A stretch of 64,000 bases of DNA from Methanolinea sp. (GCA_030055515.1 JASFYI010000004.1:92442-156441), one strand, 5' to 3'; positions 55,891 through 64,000 are shown, counted from the first letter of the stretch. Translations and numbers: made by a program. The notes: generated by a model from the sequence alone, not told the origin.

Positions 55891-57498
55891 ATGCTTGGAG
55901 GACAACCGATCATCATCCTCAAGGAGAACGTGGAGCGCAACAGGGGTCTTGAAGCCCAGCGCTCGAACATCGCGGCAGCCAAGGCGATCGCGAGCGCTGT
56001 CCGCACGACGCTCGGACCCCGGGGAATGGACAAGATGCTCATCGACCCGACCGGTGACGTGACGATCACCAACGACGGGGCGACGATCCTCGAGGAGATC
56101 TCCGTCGTCCACCCCGGCGCGAAGATGGTCATCGAGGTCGCGAAGGCACAGGACGACGAGGTCGGGGACGGGACGACGACGGCCGTCGTCATGGTCGGCT
56201 CGCTGATGGAGAAGGCCGAGACCATGATCGAGAAGAAGATCCACCCGGCCGTCATCGCGGAGGGTTACCGGCTCGGGATGAAGAAGGCGCTCGAGATCGT
56301 CGAGGACCTCTCGATCAAGATCGACCCGTTCGACAGGGAGATGCTCATCAAGATCGCGGACACCGCGATGACCGGCAAGGCGATCGAGTCCGTGAAGGAC
56401 AAGCTGAACGGGATCGCGGTCGATGCCGTCATGGCAATCGCGGAGAGGGACGGGGACAGGGTCATCGCCGACGAGGATAACGTCCTCATCAAGAAGCAGG
56501 CCGGGGACAGGATGGACGACGCCGAGCTCGTGAGGGGGGTCGTCATCGACAAGAAACGCGTGAGCGAAGAGATGCCCCGGAAGGTGAAGGACGCCCGCGT
56601 CGCCCTCATCTCGAGCCCCCTCGAAATAAAGAAGACGCAGGTCAAGGCGAAGATAAAGATCAAGTCGAGTGACATGGTGAGCGCGTTCTCCGCGCAGGAG
56701 CGCGAGACCCTCAAGAAATACGCGGACACTATCATCGCGAGCGGCGCAAACGTCGTCCTCTGCCAGAAGGGGATCGCGGATGCCGTGGCCTTCTACCTCG
56801 CGAAGGGCGGTGTCCTCGCCGTGGAGGACGTCCCGGAGAAGGACATGAAATTTGCCGCGCGTGCCCTCAATGCCCAGATCGTCACGAAGCCCGAGGAGCT
56901 CTCGCCCGAGGTCCTCGGCCGCGCGGAGCTGGTCGAGGAACTCGAGGAGAGCGAGTTCATCAAGATCTCCGGCTGCCACAACCCCAAGACCGTCACCATC
57001 CTCCTCCGCGGGTCGACCCAGTACCTGCTCGACGAGCTCGAGCGGGCTGTCATCGACGGGACGAGGGTCGTCATGGACGCCATGGAGGACGGCAAGCTCG
57101 TCGTGGGCGGCGCCGCGGTCGAGACCGAGATCATGATGAAGGTCAGGGACTACGCGGCGAGCGTCGGGGGGAGGGCCCAGATCGCGATCGAGGCCTTCGC
57201 GGACGCGTTCGAAGTCATCCCCGTCACCCTCGCCGAGAACTCGGGATTCAACACGGTCGACAAGGTGGTCGAGCTCAAGAATGCCCACGCGAGGGGAGAG
57301 AAGTACGCCGGGCTGAACGTCTACACCGGCCAGGTCGTCGACATGCTGAAGGAAGGTGTCCTCGAGCCACAGCGTTCCAAGAGGCAGGCAATCCAGAGTG
57401 CGACAGAAGCGGCAATCCTCCTCCTCCGGGTCGATGACATGATGATCACCCGGGAGGAGAAGAAAGAGGAGAAGGAATCAGAGAAGTCCGCAGAATAA
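55891..57498 (+). CDS. thsA: Thermosome subunit (group II chaperonin)
   Basis: 535 residues. It forms the double-ring ATP-driven folding machine of archaea. [18 protein letters not shown] near residue 40, [10 protein letters not shown] and [12 protein letters not shown] are the nucleotide-binding signatures, with GGGRAQ-type [13 protein letters not shown] further on. The C-terminus is a short charged Glu/Lys tail. It is a single gene with strong promoter and terminator signals. Confidence 0.97.
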   Translation: MLGGQPIIILKENVERNRGLEAQRSNIAAAKAIASAVRTTLGPRGMDKMLIDPTGDVTITNDGATILEEISVVHPGAKMVIEVAKAQDDEVGDGTTTAVVMVGSLMEKAETMIEKKIHPAVIAEGYRLGMKKALEIVEDLSIKIDPFDREMLIKIADTAMTGKAIESVKDKLNGIAVDAVMAIAERDGDRVIADEDNVLIKKQAGDRMDDAELVRGVVIDKKRVSEEMPRKVKDARVALISSPLEIKKTQVKAKIKIKSSDMVSAFSAQERETLKKYADTIIASGANVVLCQKGIADAVAFYLAKGGVLAVEDVPEKDMKFAARALNAQIVTKPEELSPEVLGRAELVEELEESEFIKISGCHNPKTVTILLRGSTQYLLDELERAVIDGTRVVMDAMEDGKLVVGGAAVETEIMMKVRDYAASVGGRAQIAIEAFADAFEVIPVTLAENSGFNTVDKVVELKNAHARGEKYAGLNVYTGQVVDMLKEGVLEPQRSKRQAIQSATEAAILLLRVDDMMITREEKKEEKESEKSAE

Positions 57499-57505
57499 AT
57501 ACATA

Positions 57506-57533
57506 CGGGCATTGACCCGCCATAACTTTTTTT
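57506..57533 (+). terminator. Probable terminator after the thermosome gene
   Basis: CGGG at 57506-57509 can pair with CCCG at about 57516-57519. Seven thymines follow at 57527-57533. T-runs are the main archaeal termination signal, so the run matters more than the short hairpin. Confidence 0.45.
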
Positions 57534-57588
57534 AGGGGGAAGGACGTCCCCCAATCATCCCGGTGCCTGCAGCACCGCCACTTTTTGA

Positions 57589-58161
57589 TCACCGCGTGGA
57601 ACCATTCCCGGCGAGGGATTTGCCGGGCGCGATTCCGAGGATCCTCGCACACCTGAAGCAGAGCCCTGGTCCCTTAAGGTCGGTGTCCCCTATCCAGTTC
57701 GAGAAGTACATCGCGCACGCGGGATGCTCGCAGTGGGGGAGTCCCATCGCGTGCCCGAGTTCGTGGACCGCCTCGGTGAGGAGACGCCGCCGGAAGAGTC
57801 CTTCCCTGTCGTGCATTCCGTAAAATTCCGGGTCGAGGCGGAACGTGGAAACGAGTGCATTCTGCCGGCACGCGATTCCGAACACGAAGTTCAATCCCGG
57901 GGAATAGAGGTCTGCCGAGGTGATCCCGAGGGGGAGGACGTCGCTCCCGCGGGGGATACACGCGATCTCCGCGAGGATCCCGTCCGCGAGGTACTGTCTC
58001 CTCTCCACGCTGTAGTACCGGGCCGGGAGCGGGAGCGGGGAGAGGACGGAAACACCCGTGGGAAACACGGTGGGGAGGCCGGCGCGGAGCCAGCCAAGGT
58101 GGGTTGGATCGACGTCTCCCACCGCGACGAGACCGATCTCGGGGAGACCTGCACTGGACAT
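57589..58161 (-). CDS. amzA: Archaemetzincin metalloprotease
   Basis: 190 residues. The metzincin zinc motif HELGHAMGLPHC is followed by CAMYFSNWIGDTD (Met-turn region) and two cysteines in LCFRCARIL, which hold a second zinc in this family. The natural substrate is unknown. The gene is convergent with the thermosome gene and follows the flavodoxin-ferredoxin gene on the same strand after about 70 bases. Confidence 0.92.
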   Translation of the reverse strand: MSSAGLPEIGLVAVGDVDPTHLGWLRAGLPTVFPTGVSVLSPLPLPARYYSVERRQYLADGILAEIACIPRGSDVLPLGITSADLYSPGLNFVFGIACRQNALVSTFRLDPEFYGMHDREGLFRRRLLTEAVHELGHAMGLPHCEHPACAMYFSNWIGDTDLKGPGLCFRCARILGIAPGKSLAGNGSTR

Positions 58162-58230
58162 GGACGACGGAGATTCTCCATTTCTTCGCGGGGGTCACGA
58201 CGGGCGTGGCGCGAAGATGAAGACCAACCC

Positions 58231-59028
58231 CTACCCCCGCCGTTGCTCCGCGAGGTCCCTCTCGGTGACGAGCGGGTGGTGGTACCTCCTCCGCCTCTCC
58301 GTTCCCCGTGCCTGGATCGCGGAGGCGGGACAGAACTGGATGCATGCCATGCACATCTCGCAGCGGTGGAGCCAGACCGGGCGGTCGTTCTCGATCCTTA
58401 TGTTCCCCACGGGGCAGACCGCCGCGCACGTCCCGCACGCGGTGCACCTCTCGTCCGCGGTGAACTTCCTGTCCTCCCCGTGGACCCGCCGGGAGAATCC
58501 CGGGTAGACCACGAGGTGAACGAGTGAGGCGAGGGGCGAGAACGGGACGGGTACCTTCTGTTCCGCGCGGACCATCCCGGCAATCCTCGCGACCGCCTCG
58601 TCGGCCTCCCCGAGGATCCTCCCGATGGCCTCGTTTCCCGGAGGGTCGTAGAGGAGGATGTTGTTCCCCGGCATCCTGACGGTGAATGCAGCGTCAAGCC
58701 CCCTCTTCCCCGGCCCCTCCGAGAGGATTCGGTGAAGCTGCCGGTGGGCAGCGGGTGCACCCATCCCCCCCATCGTGAGGACCGAAAAAGCGTACCGCGC
58801 GCGCGAGAGGTCGAGCCGCCGGGCGAATTCCGCGACGGCCGCGGGGAGGCCGAAGTAGTAGACCGGGCAGACGAGCCCCACCCTCTCCGCGTCCGGGGCG
58901 ATCGTCCCGGGTCGCTCCGCCTCCCGGACGACCGGGACCATCGTGCACTCCCCGAGGAGGGAGGATAGGGCCCTCCCGACCGCGAGTGAGTTCCCCGTGC
59001 CCGTGAAGTAGTAGAAGATCGTTCCCAT
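58231..59028 (-). CDS. EFR1-type flavodoxin-ferredoxin fusion
   Basis: About 265 residues. An N-terminal flavodoxin-like domain has the FMN phosphate loop YFTGTGNSLAVGRAL. The C-terminal domain has two [4Fe-4S] sites, CTACGTCAAVCPVGNI and CEMCMACIQFCPASAI. Proteins of this kind are cytoplasmic electron carriers or reductases with unknown partners. ATG 59028 was chosen because the flavodoxin strand begins there, while the upstream extension lacks family sequence. Confidence 0.85.
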   Translation of the reverse strand: MGTIFYYFTGTGNSLAVGRALSSLLGECTMVPVVREAERPGTIAPDAERVGLVCPVYYFGLPAAVAEFARRLDLSRARYAFSVLTMGGMGAPAAHRQLHRILSEGPGKRGLDAAFTVRMPGNNILLYDPPGNEAIGRILGEADEAVARIAGMVRAEQKVPVPFSPLASLVHLVVYPGFSRRVHGEDRKFTADERCTACGTCAAVCPVGNIRIENDRPVWLHRCEMCMACIQFCPASAIQARGTERRRRYHHPLVTERDLAEQRRG

Positions 59029-59104
59029 GGATACCCGGCAACTGTGTGGGTGAGGAGACGAAAAAAGGGTTACCGCGTGGCCTCCCACCGTGCCGGCCAG
59101 AGTG

Positions 59105-59314
59105 TCAACCCCTCGAGCATGTGGACACGATGTCCACCTCGTCCTCCCCGATGGGAGCGTCCTGCGGGAGGCTTTCGCCGCGGTGGAGGATGAGGACGGT
59201 GTCCGGGATTATCCCCACCGATACGAGCGCTTCCTCGTAGGTCGTCCCGTCCGGTGCCTCGAACTCGATGGTCTCGTCGCCGGGAATGAGGCGGAATCTG
59301 CATTTCCTTCCCAT
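59105..59314 (-). CDS. Small beta-grasp (ubiquitin/ThiS-like) protein
   Basis: 69 residues with the size and strand-helix-strand pattern of the MoaD/ThiS/SAMP group (KCRFRLIPGDETIEFEAP, TYEEALVSVGI, VLILHRGESLP, DEVDIVSTCSRG). Classical sulfur carriers end in GG. This one ends in CSRG, so adenylation and conjugation would be unusual. It may be a divergent carrier or not a carrier at all. It lies beside tRNA-Ser and points away from it. A minus-strand TATA-like ATATTTTA sits at 59341-59348. Confidence 0.55.
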   Translation of the reverse strand: MGRKCRFRLIPGDETIEFEAPDGTTYEEALVSVGIIPDTVLILHRGESLPQDAPIGEDEVDIVSTCSRG

Positions 59315-59357
59315 TCGATAGCATTATACGGGACGCGGGGTAAAATATCTACCCCGT

Positions 59358-59442
59358 GCCGAGGTAGTCTAGTCCGGGAAGGCGGTAGCCTCGAAAGCTA
59401 CTGGCGCTCTGCGCCTCGGGAGTTCAAATCTCCCCCTCGGCG
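59358..59442 (+). tRNA. tRNA-Ser (anticodon CGA)
   Basis: The acceptor stem GCCGAGG pairs with CCTCGGC, with discriminator G at 59442. The anticodon stem GTAGC/GCTAC holds loop CTCGAAA, giving anticodon CGA. A class II long variable arm and T-arm with GTTCAAATC are present. No encoded CCA and no intron. A TATA-like TTATACG about 30 bases upstream (59324-59330) fits. Its 3' side borders an AT-rich insert. Confidence 0.95.
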
Positions 59443-59751
59443 CTTAATTCTAAATAATTTCAAAAGACTCATGATAATGATATAAATTTTTGAAAAATGT
59501 TTCTTCAAAATTAAAAGATATAGCCCCCCTCAAATTATCATTCAGGCAGTTGTTAAAATTGAATTTTACTGCCAAATCCCAGAGAAATTACATAAGTTAT
59601 TTTCGAAAATACCTTTATGTGTATAATTGAAGAAAACTATCATTTATTTTTTTTTTGAGTGAAAAATCAGGAGGGAAATATATCAGGAAGGAAAAATATA
59701 CGATATTATAAAATCATAACCTTTATAAAACAATATCAATATGTTCAGTTT
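59443..59751. other. AT-rich non-coding stretch after tRNA-Ser
   Basis: About 310 bases with very low GC. One sampled line (59461-59520) has 11 G or C in 60, while a line in the neighbouring glycosyltransferase gene (61201-61260) has 41 in 60. There is no credible gene. A run of ten thymines at 59647-59656 may end transcription from the tRNA side. Candidate TATA elements (for example TATTATAAAA near 59703) lie ahead of the lipoprotein gene. No second copy of the tRNA 3' end was found. Confidence 0.7.
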
Positions 59752-60345
59752 ATGAAAAAACTGATGAATTATTTTATTGTTCTATTAATAACCATTGTAA
59801 TTATTGGAAGTGCTGGATGTGTAAATAATTCATCAAATCCATCTTCTTCAGTATCAACATCAAAAAATCAGTTTTCAAAGCAAGTATCTGAAACCAATGA
59901 AAAATTTGGTAAAATTACACTGGGAGAAAAGAATGCAGCAAGAAAGGCATTAGAATATCTTAAAGTCATGCCTTTTTCAAGAGAAGGATTAATCAAACAA
60001 CTTGAATTTGAAGGATTTACTCATCAAGAAGCTGTGTTTGGTGTCGATCAATCTGGTGTTGACTGGAATGAACAAGCAGCCAGAAAAGCGAAAGAATATT
60101 TAAAATTAATGGCGTTTTCAAGAGAAGGATTAATCAAACAACTTGAATTTGAAGGATTTACTCATCAAGAAGCTGTGTTTGGTGTCGATCAATCTGGTGC
60201 TGACTGGAATGAACAAGCAGCCAGAAAAGCGAAAGAATATTTAAAATTAATGGCGTTTTCAAGAGAAGGATTAATCAAACAACTTGAATTTGAAGGATTC
60301 ACTCATCAGCAAGCAATATTTGGTGTTCAATCTGTTGGATATTAA
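59752..60345 (+). CDS. Ltp-type repeat lipoprotein (candidate superinfection-exclusion protein)
   Basis: About 197 residues. A lipoprotein-like leader (YFIVLLITIVIIGSAGC, lipobox cysteine near residue 24) precedes a Ser/Asn linker. Three copies of a 47-residue repeat follow, with core ARKAKEYLKLMAFSREGLI and QLEFEGFTHQEAVFGV ending near DW. This is the repeat of the host-cell-surface-exposed lipoprotein family (Ltp), whose founding member from a Streptococcus phage blocks DNA injection by other phages. Codons and base composition are far AT-richer than all neighbours, so recent transfer is likely. ATG 59752 is preferred to an upstream ATG at 59659 because it starts the leader. The anti-phage role here is inferred. 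Confidence 0.78.
   Translation: MKKLMNYFIVLLITIVIIGSAGCVNNSSNPSSSVSTSKNQFSKQVSETNEKFGKITLGEKNAARKALEYLKVMPFSREGLIKQLEFEGFTHQEAVFGVDQSGVDWNEQAARKAKEYLKLMAFSREGLIKQLEFEGFTHQEAVFGVDQSGADWNEQAARKAKEYLKLMAFSREGLIKQLEFEGFTHQQAIFGVQSVGY
59929..60342 (+). repeat. Three tandem 141-base repeats inside the Ltp-type lipoprotein gene
   Basis: Units at 59929-60069, 60070-60210 and 60211-60342 (the last incomplete). The 3' half of unit 1 and unit 2 differ by about one base, and the first 90 bases of units 2 and 3 also differ by about one. This near identity at DNA level indicates very recent duplication. Confidence 0.85.
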
Positions 60346-60430
60346 TTAAATTTGAGTCTCTTTTTTATAATGAGGTATAAAAATAAAGAATGGAGAAACA
60401 TCTTATAATCCGGCAGTGAACCAATAATCC

Positions 60431-60922
60431 ATGAAGAAATCACTCTGGTTCCTGACTGGCCTCGTTGCATTCCTGTGCATCCTCGTGGCCGGGTGCACGC
60501 AGACCCCGCAGGGAGGTGTGACGCCCGCCCCGACGACGCAGCCGACGACCGTTGCAGCGACACCGACACAGGTCCCCGCAACCCCGGCAACGCCGGCGCA
60601 GCCGGGCTTCATCGACGGGCCGGTCCCGGCACAGTACGCGGTCGACGTCCAGGTGGACAGGAACACGGTCGCGATAAAGCCGACGATCATCGTCACGTTC
60701 CGTGGCGGGAAGGGGATAAACTTCGTTGATTCGATGGACGTCGTGGTCTCCCGCTCCGACGGCCAGGTGGTCACGGGATCGCTCCAGAGGCCGAGCGTGA
60801 ATTCCCAGCTCGAGCTCGAGGGAACGCGCGGGACGGACAGGGTCGAGGTCTTCATCAACCTCGTGACGGGTGACCGCTACAGGGTCTACAACCAGGCACT
60901 CCCATTCCGGAGCTACAGCTGA
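60431..60922 (+). CDS. Small predicted lipoprotein
   Basis: 163 residues. Leader LWFLTGLVAFLCILVAGC with lipobox cysteine near residue 22, then a Thr/Pro/Ala-rich linker (VTPAPTTQPTTVAATPTQVP), then a compact beta-rich domain of about 100 residues (QYAVDVQVDRNTVAIKPTII through DRVEVFINLVTGDRYRVYN). This layout is common in Methanomicrobiales. Function unknown. Its GC content matches the rest of the genome, unlike the gene just upstream. TATA-like CTTATAATC lies about 28 bases before the start. Confidence 0.75.
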   Translation: MKKSLWFLTGLVAFLCILVAGCTQTPQGGVTPAPTTQPTTVAATPTQVPATPATPAQPGFIDGPVPAQYAVDVQVDRNTVAIKPTIIVTFRGGKGINFVDSMDVVVSRSDGQVVTGSLQRPSVNSQLELEGTRGTDRVEVFINLVTGDRYRVYNQALPFRSYS

Positions 60923-61028
60923 CCTCCACTGAACCGCAGGGACATCCTGCCATCCAATTTTTCTGTCTCCGGCGGGTCCCGGCATATTTTCATGGTGGGA
61001 CCACGGGAGGAGAGGGGGACCGTAGACT

Positions 61029-61733
61029 TCACTTGTAGTTGCGCCGGGTATACTGGTACTTTTCCGATGTTCCACCCTGCGCGACGATCCTCGCCCACTC
61101 GTAGAGCGATTTCAGCGTCCCGAATTTCTCGTACCTCCGCATGGAAAACCCGACGCGCATCCGGTTGTCGAACACGATCCTCCCCTGCCTTGCCATCCGC
61201 ACCGCGATCTCGAGGTCGTCCCCCGCGTCGATGCACCGGTACATCCCGGCACGGACGAACGCGTCCTTCCTGAAGGCCGTGTTGCAGCCGAGGGTGTAGT
61301 AGAATGTGCCCGTGGAGTAGCCCACCCGCGCGAAGGTGTTCGCGAGGGCGAGCGAGAGGTGATTCTTGAAGGTCTTCTCGATGGGATCGACGGGCCCGTA
61401 GAGCTGGACGGCGTCGGGGAACCTCGAGAAATCCTCGAGGATGACCTCGAGCCACGTCGGCGAGACGATGCAGTCTGCGTCGGTGGTCGCGACGATCGGG
61501 CTTTTTGCCCTCTGGATCCCGTCGTTCCTCGCGCCCCCCACCCTCCTGCTCGTCTGGACGAAGACGAGATCCGCGAGGGGCTCTGCCTCCGCGATCGTCG
61601 CGTCCGTGGAGCCGCCGTCAACGACGATCAGCTCGTAGTCGGTCCTTGGGATGGTCTGGCGGGAGAGCGACGCGAGGCAGCGCCCGATTGTACCCGCCTC
61701 GTTGTACGCGGGGACGACGACGGATACTCTCAT
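61029..61733 (-). CDS. Family 2 glycosyltransferase
   Basis: 234 residues, GT-A fold. SVVVPAYNEAGTIGRCLASL at the N-terminus, VDGGSTDATIAEA and the metal-binding TTDADCIVS (DxD-like) are typical. RKDAFVRAGMYRCIDAGDDLEIA continues the acceptor side. There is no membrane helix in the 234 residues. It overlaps the next glycosyltransferase by 4 bases and so belongs to a glycan operon on the minus strand. Donor sugar unknown. Confidence 0.9.
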   Translation of the reverse strand: MRVSVVVPAYNEAGTIGRCLASLSRQTIPRTDYELIVVDGGSTDATIAEAEPLADLVFVQTSRRVGGARNDGIQRAKSPIVATTDADCIVSPTWLEVILEDFSRFPDAVQLYGPVDPIEKTFKNHLSLALANTFARVGYSTGTFYYTLGCNTAFRKDAFVRAGMYRCIDAGDDLEIAVRMARQGRIVFDNRMRVGFSMRRYEKFGTLKSLYEWARIVAQGGTSEKYQYTRRNYK

Positions 61734-62710
61734 TCGAGGATCTCCCTGTAGAGGCGCACGTGCTGCCGTGCGATGTCCCTGATGTCAAAGCTCGCGGAAA
61801 AATCCCTCGCGCCGCGGGCGCAGCGCTCGAGCGATGATTCGTCCTCGAGGAGGGCGGGCACATCGCGCGTGTCGGAGAAGTACAGGATGCTGTCCCCGTA
61901 GATATCGCGGAACTCGGGGATGTCCCTCGCGATGACGGGAAGGCCGCACGAGAGTGCTTCAAGGATCACGAGGCCGAATGTCTCGGCGTAGGACGGCATG
62001 AAGAAGACGTCGGCCGCGCTGTAAGGCCTGATGATGTCGTTGACGTGGCCGGGGAAGATGACGTTGCGCCCGCAGCGGAGCTTCTGGTGCTTGATCTTGT
62101 GGTAGTCCTTCGAGAAAACCCCGTAGGGAAAACCGCCTATCCACACGAAGGTCTTGTCGGGACACGCGCGCGAGAGGGAGAGAAAGTCGTAGAGACCCTT
62201 CCTCGGCGTCTGCTGCGCGACCGTGAGGACGACTTTCCTCTCCGGCGGAATGCCGTGGTCCTCACGGAACGATTGCCCCTTCTCCTCGTCCCTCCTGAAG
62301 AACTCGCGGTCTATTCCATTCGGGATGAGCGTGACGGGCATCTCGGGGACCATCGCGGTCACCTCCTCGTGGCAGGGACGGGATATGGTGATGATGTGGT
62401 CAAAGCTCCTGTATATCTGCGGGTACCTCTTGTTTATCGCGCGGGCGAGCGCGATGTTGTCCATGTTGACCCGCGGCGTGGAGTGGGCGGTCAGGACCTT
62501 TTTCCCCCTCGAGAGACGCCGATTGAGGGCGGCGAGAGGCCCGAACGTGTGGAAGTGCACGATGTCCGCGGAGTTCGCAAACGCCTTCCACGTGACCTCG
62601 AGGCCCGGGATCTCCCGGAGCGAGCGGCAGAGAGTCCTCGCGACCGTCGCGCACCCGATGTACCGGAAGAAAAGCATGTCTTCGACGTAGAAGTTGACCT
62701 TCAGGTCCAT
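61730..62710 (-). CDS. Family 4 (GT-B) glycosyltransferase
   Basis: 326 residues. The second Rossmann domain carries SAADVFFMPSYAETFGLVILEALSCGLPVIARDIPE, the sugar-nucleotide binding signature. The N-terminal domain has DIVHFHTFGPL and KVLTAHSTPRVN. It is a retaining glycosyltransferase acting in cell-surface glycan assembly. It overlaps the flavoprotein gene by 10 bases at its start. Confidence 0.9.
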   Translation of the reverse strand: MDLKVNFYVEDMLFFRYIGCATVARTLCRSLREIPGLEVTWKAFANSADIVHFHTFGPLAALNRRLSRGKKVLTAHSTPRVNMDNIALARAINKRYPQIYRSFDHIITISRPCHEEVTAMVPEMPVTLIPNGIDREFFRRDEEKGQSFREDHGIPPERKVVLTVAQQTPRKGLYDFLSLSRACPDKTFVWIGGFPYGVFSKDYHKIKHQKLRCGRNVIFPGHVNDIIRPYSAADVFFMPSYAETFGLVILEALSCGLPVIARDIPEFRDIYGDSILYFSDTRDVPALLEDESSLERCARGARDFSASFDIRDIARQHVRLYREILE

Positions 62711-64000
62711 CCCTCCAGCAACTCCATGGCCTGCCGGATACAGCCGTCCATGTTCAGGTACTCGAACCGCGAGAACCTCCCCGCGAGTGCGATGCCCTGC
62801 TCCGCGAAGAATTCCCTCAGGACCCGGATGTTCCCTAGGTACTCGAGGTCGTACACGACGTACGCGTATTTCTGCCTGTCGACAGCGGTGTAAACGACTC
62901 TATCCGCAGCGAGGAACCCCATCCTCTCCAGCGAATCGATCACCACGGCGGCGAGGTCGCCGTCGGTCATCGCCGATATCCCGTCCCCCTCGTTGTACGT
63001 GACCTCGGCGAGGATCGACGAGTGGCCCTCGGGGGCGACGTGCCTGCTGTAGTTCGAGGGGAAGGAGATGCGGTTTGCGGGCGAGAGATGCCTGTCGGGG
63101 ACGTAGACCCACGAGAGCGGCGGGACCGTCCCCCGAAGCCCGATCTGGATGCACGCGACAGAGTTGTACTTGAGGCGTTTCGCGGCGGCGGAGACCTCCG
63201 GCGGGACGCCGTCGAGGCATTTCACAAGCTCGGGGAGGGGAATCGTGCTGATGACCCGGTCGCCCCTCACGGTCCTCCTCCCGTCTCCCGCCTCCCACGT
63301 ATTGCCCGCGCGCCGGAGAGACTCTACACGGAAACCCGTGAGTACCTTTCCCTCGAGTCCCGCCGCGAGGCCCCTCACGAGTGCCTCGATGCCCCCGGTC
63401 GCGGGATAGGTGAAGACCAGCTGGTGGGTGTACCCTTCCGTCTCGATCCCGAGGGCGGACTTTATGACGTCCTCGACGGGTGGCATCGGGATCCTCCCCT
63501 CGACCCAGTGGGCAGACATCCGCTCGGTGGGGAAATTCCAGATCTTCTCGTTGTAGGGGACGAGGTAGAGTTCCGCGATCCCCTTCCCGAAGGTCGCATA
63601 AATCCACTCGCGGAAGTTGGCCGGGACCCCGGTCTCTCCCTTCTCCCTCTTCACGTACGCCTTGATGTACTCGTTGAGGCAGAAGAAGCGGTCCTCCGGG
63701 GGGAGGTCTCCGAGACCGTTCTCGAACGGGTACTTCACGAGGATGCCCTTGTAGTAAACCTTCGTGTTCCTCCGCCGTTCCTCCCTGTTCTCGCCGAGGA
63801 CTCTCTTCATGAACCCGAGGACTTCGCTGTCCCGGGAGAATATGACGTGCGATCCGCCGGTGTCGAAGGTGAAACCTCGGGCAGACCGCGACCGGCAGAG
63901 GCCCCCGATCCTCTCCTCCCCCTCGAGTACGAGGACATCGTGGCCGCGCTCGTGCAACAGGCGTGCGAGCGTGATTCCCGTGAGGCCGCCGCCGAGGATG
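62701..64000 (-). CDS. UDP-galactopyranose-mutase-like FAD flavoprotein, N-terminus cut off by the window edge
   Basis: At least 432 residues. Reading to the window edge gives ILGGGLTGITLARLLHERGHDVLVLE, the glycine-rich FAD loop, so the start lies beyond 64000. IGGLCRSRSARGFTFDTGGSHVI follows, a pattern shared by UDP-galactopyranose mutases and related protoporphyrinogen-oxidase-like amine oxidoreductases. VPYNEKIWNFPTERMSAHW and PATGGIEALVRGLAAGL continue. In a glycosyltransferase operon, a sugar-nucleotide isomerase or oxidase role is likely. The exact reaction is not settled. Confidence 0.8.
   Translation of the reverse strand, partial: ILGGGLTGITLARLLHERGHDVLVLEGEERIGGLCRSRSARGFTFDTGGSHVIFSRDSEVLGFMKRVLGENREERRRNTKVYYKGILVKYPFENGLGDLPPEDRFFCLNEYIKAYVKREKGETGVPANFREWIYATFGKGIAELYLVPYNEKIWNFPTERMSAHWVEGRIPMPPVEDVIKSALGIETEGYTHQLVFTYPATGGIEALVRGLAAGLEGKVLTGFRVESLRRAGNTWEAGDGRRTVRGDRVISTIPLPELVKCLDGVPPEVSAAAKRLKYNSVACIQIGLRGTVPPLSWVYVPDRHLSPANRISFPSNYSRHVAPEGHSSILAEVTYNEGDGISAMTDGDLAAVVIDSLERMGFLAADRVVYTAVDRQKYAYVVYDLEYLGNIRVLREFFAEQGIALAGRFSRFEYLNMDGCIRQAMELLEGWT

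Noticed and set aside
59929-60342. Tandem repeats as a CRISPR array
   Set aside because: The 141-base units are direct coding repeats without unique spacers, and no cas genes lie nearby. No CRISPR array was seen anywhere in the window.
59358-60430. Attachment-site duplication of the tRNA-Ser 3' end flanking the AT-rich island
   Set aside because: The sequence between 60346 and 60430 holds no copy of the tRNA 3' end, so an integrase-made att repeat is not supported. No integrase gene is present.

Overview
The window is chromosomal DNA from a methanogenic archaeon, most likely a member of the Methanomicrobiales with a high-GC genome. The evidence is a nine-subunit archaeal A-type ATP synthase operon, archaeal DnaG, LonB, thermosome, archaemetzincin, CDP-archaeol synthase, a methanogenesis-marker 14 protein and a Tes/MJ0619-like radical SAM enzyme. 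AT-rich TATA boxes lie 20-30 bases ahead of many starts, and many leaders are very short. PEGA, SBBP and PKD surface proteins are also typical of that order. Species cannot be fixed from the sequence alone.

Layout. 1-2435: 5' part of a large SBBP/PKD surface protein. 2792-6991: an overlapping trio of an RPA-associated OB-fold protein, a phosphoesterase and an Lhr-type helicase. 7241-8941: AMP-forming acyl-CoA synthetase. 9000-9084: tRNA-Leu(CAG). 9110-10447: PEGA surface protein. 10608-14148: dihydroorotase, DUF167 protein, DnaG and UPF0058 protein. 14185-17629: RimK-type ATP-grasp ligase, alanine dehydrogenase and the radical SAM protein. 17698-21045: carS-pyrE-purD-argF. 21032-22832: marker-14 protein with a small partner. 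23070-25026: two small membrane proteins, then glutaredoxin, an FTR-rubredoxin fusion and a Cys-rich protein. 25010-32306: carbonic anhydrase, DUF1624 protein, a histidine kinase/response-regulator pair, adenine deaminase and a membrane protein. 32410-41939: pgk and the ATP synthase operon. 42077-47968: a TadA/TadC-like archaeal pilus motor operon, divergent from a pair of KaiC-like ATPases. 48002-52791: a tightly overlapped lonB-tldD-pmbA-bofA proteolysis operon. 52880-55807: prs-rtcA-nob1-gfcR. 55891-59314: thermosome, archaemetzincin, a flavodoxin-ferredoxin and a small ubiquitin-like protein. 59358-59442: tRNA-Ser(CGA). About 59450-60420: a strikingly AT-rich insert carrying an Ltp-type repeat lipoprotein. 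60431-64000: a second lipoprotein and the start of a glycan cluster with two glycosyltransferases and a UDP-galactopyranose-mutase-like flavoprotein.

Most of the window is core metabolism and information processing. The clearest foreign piece is the AT-rich island beside tRNA-Ser. It encodes a predicted surface lipoprotein with three near-identical copies of a 47-residue repeat of the kind found in phage superinfection-exclusion lipoproteins. Other points of interest are the pilus motor paired with an active and a degenerate KaiC-like ATPase, the four-gene Lon/TldD/PmbA/BofA operon with an inverted repeat at its promoter, and the glutaredoxin plus FTR-rubredoxin pair.

All calls rest on reading the sequence and on recalled family features. 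No database search was run.
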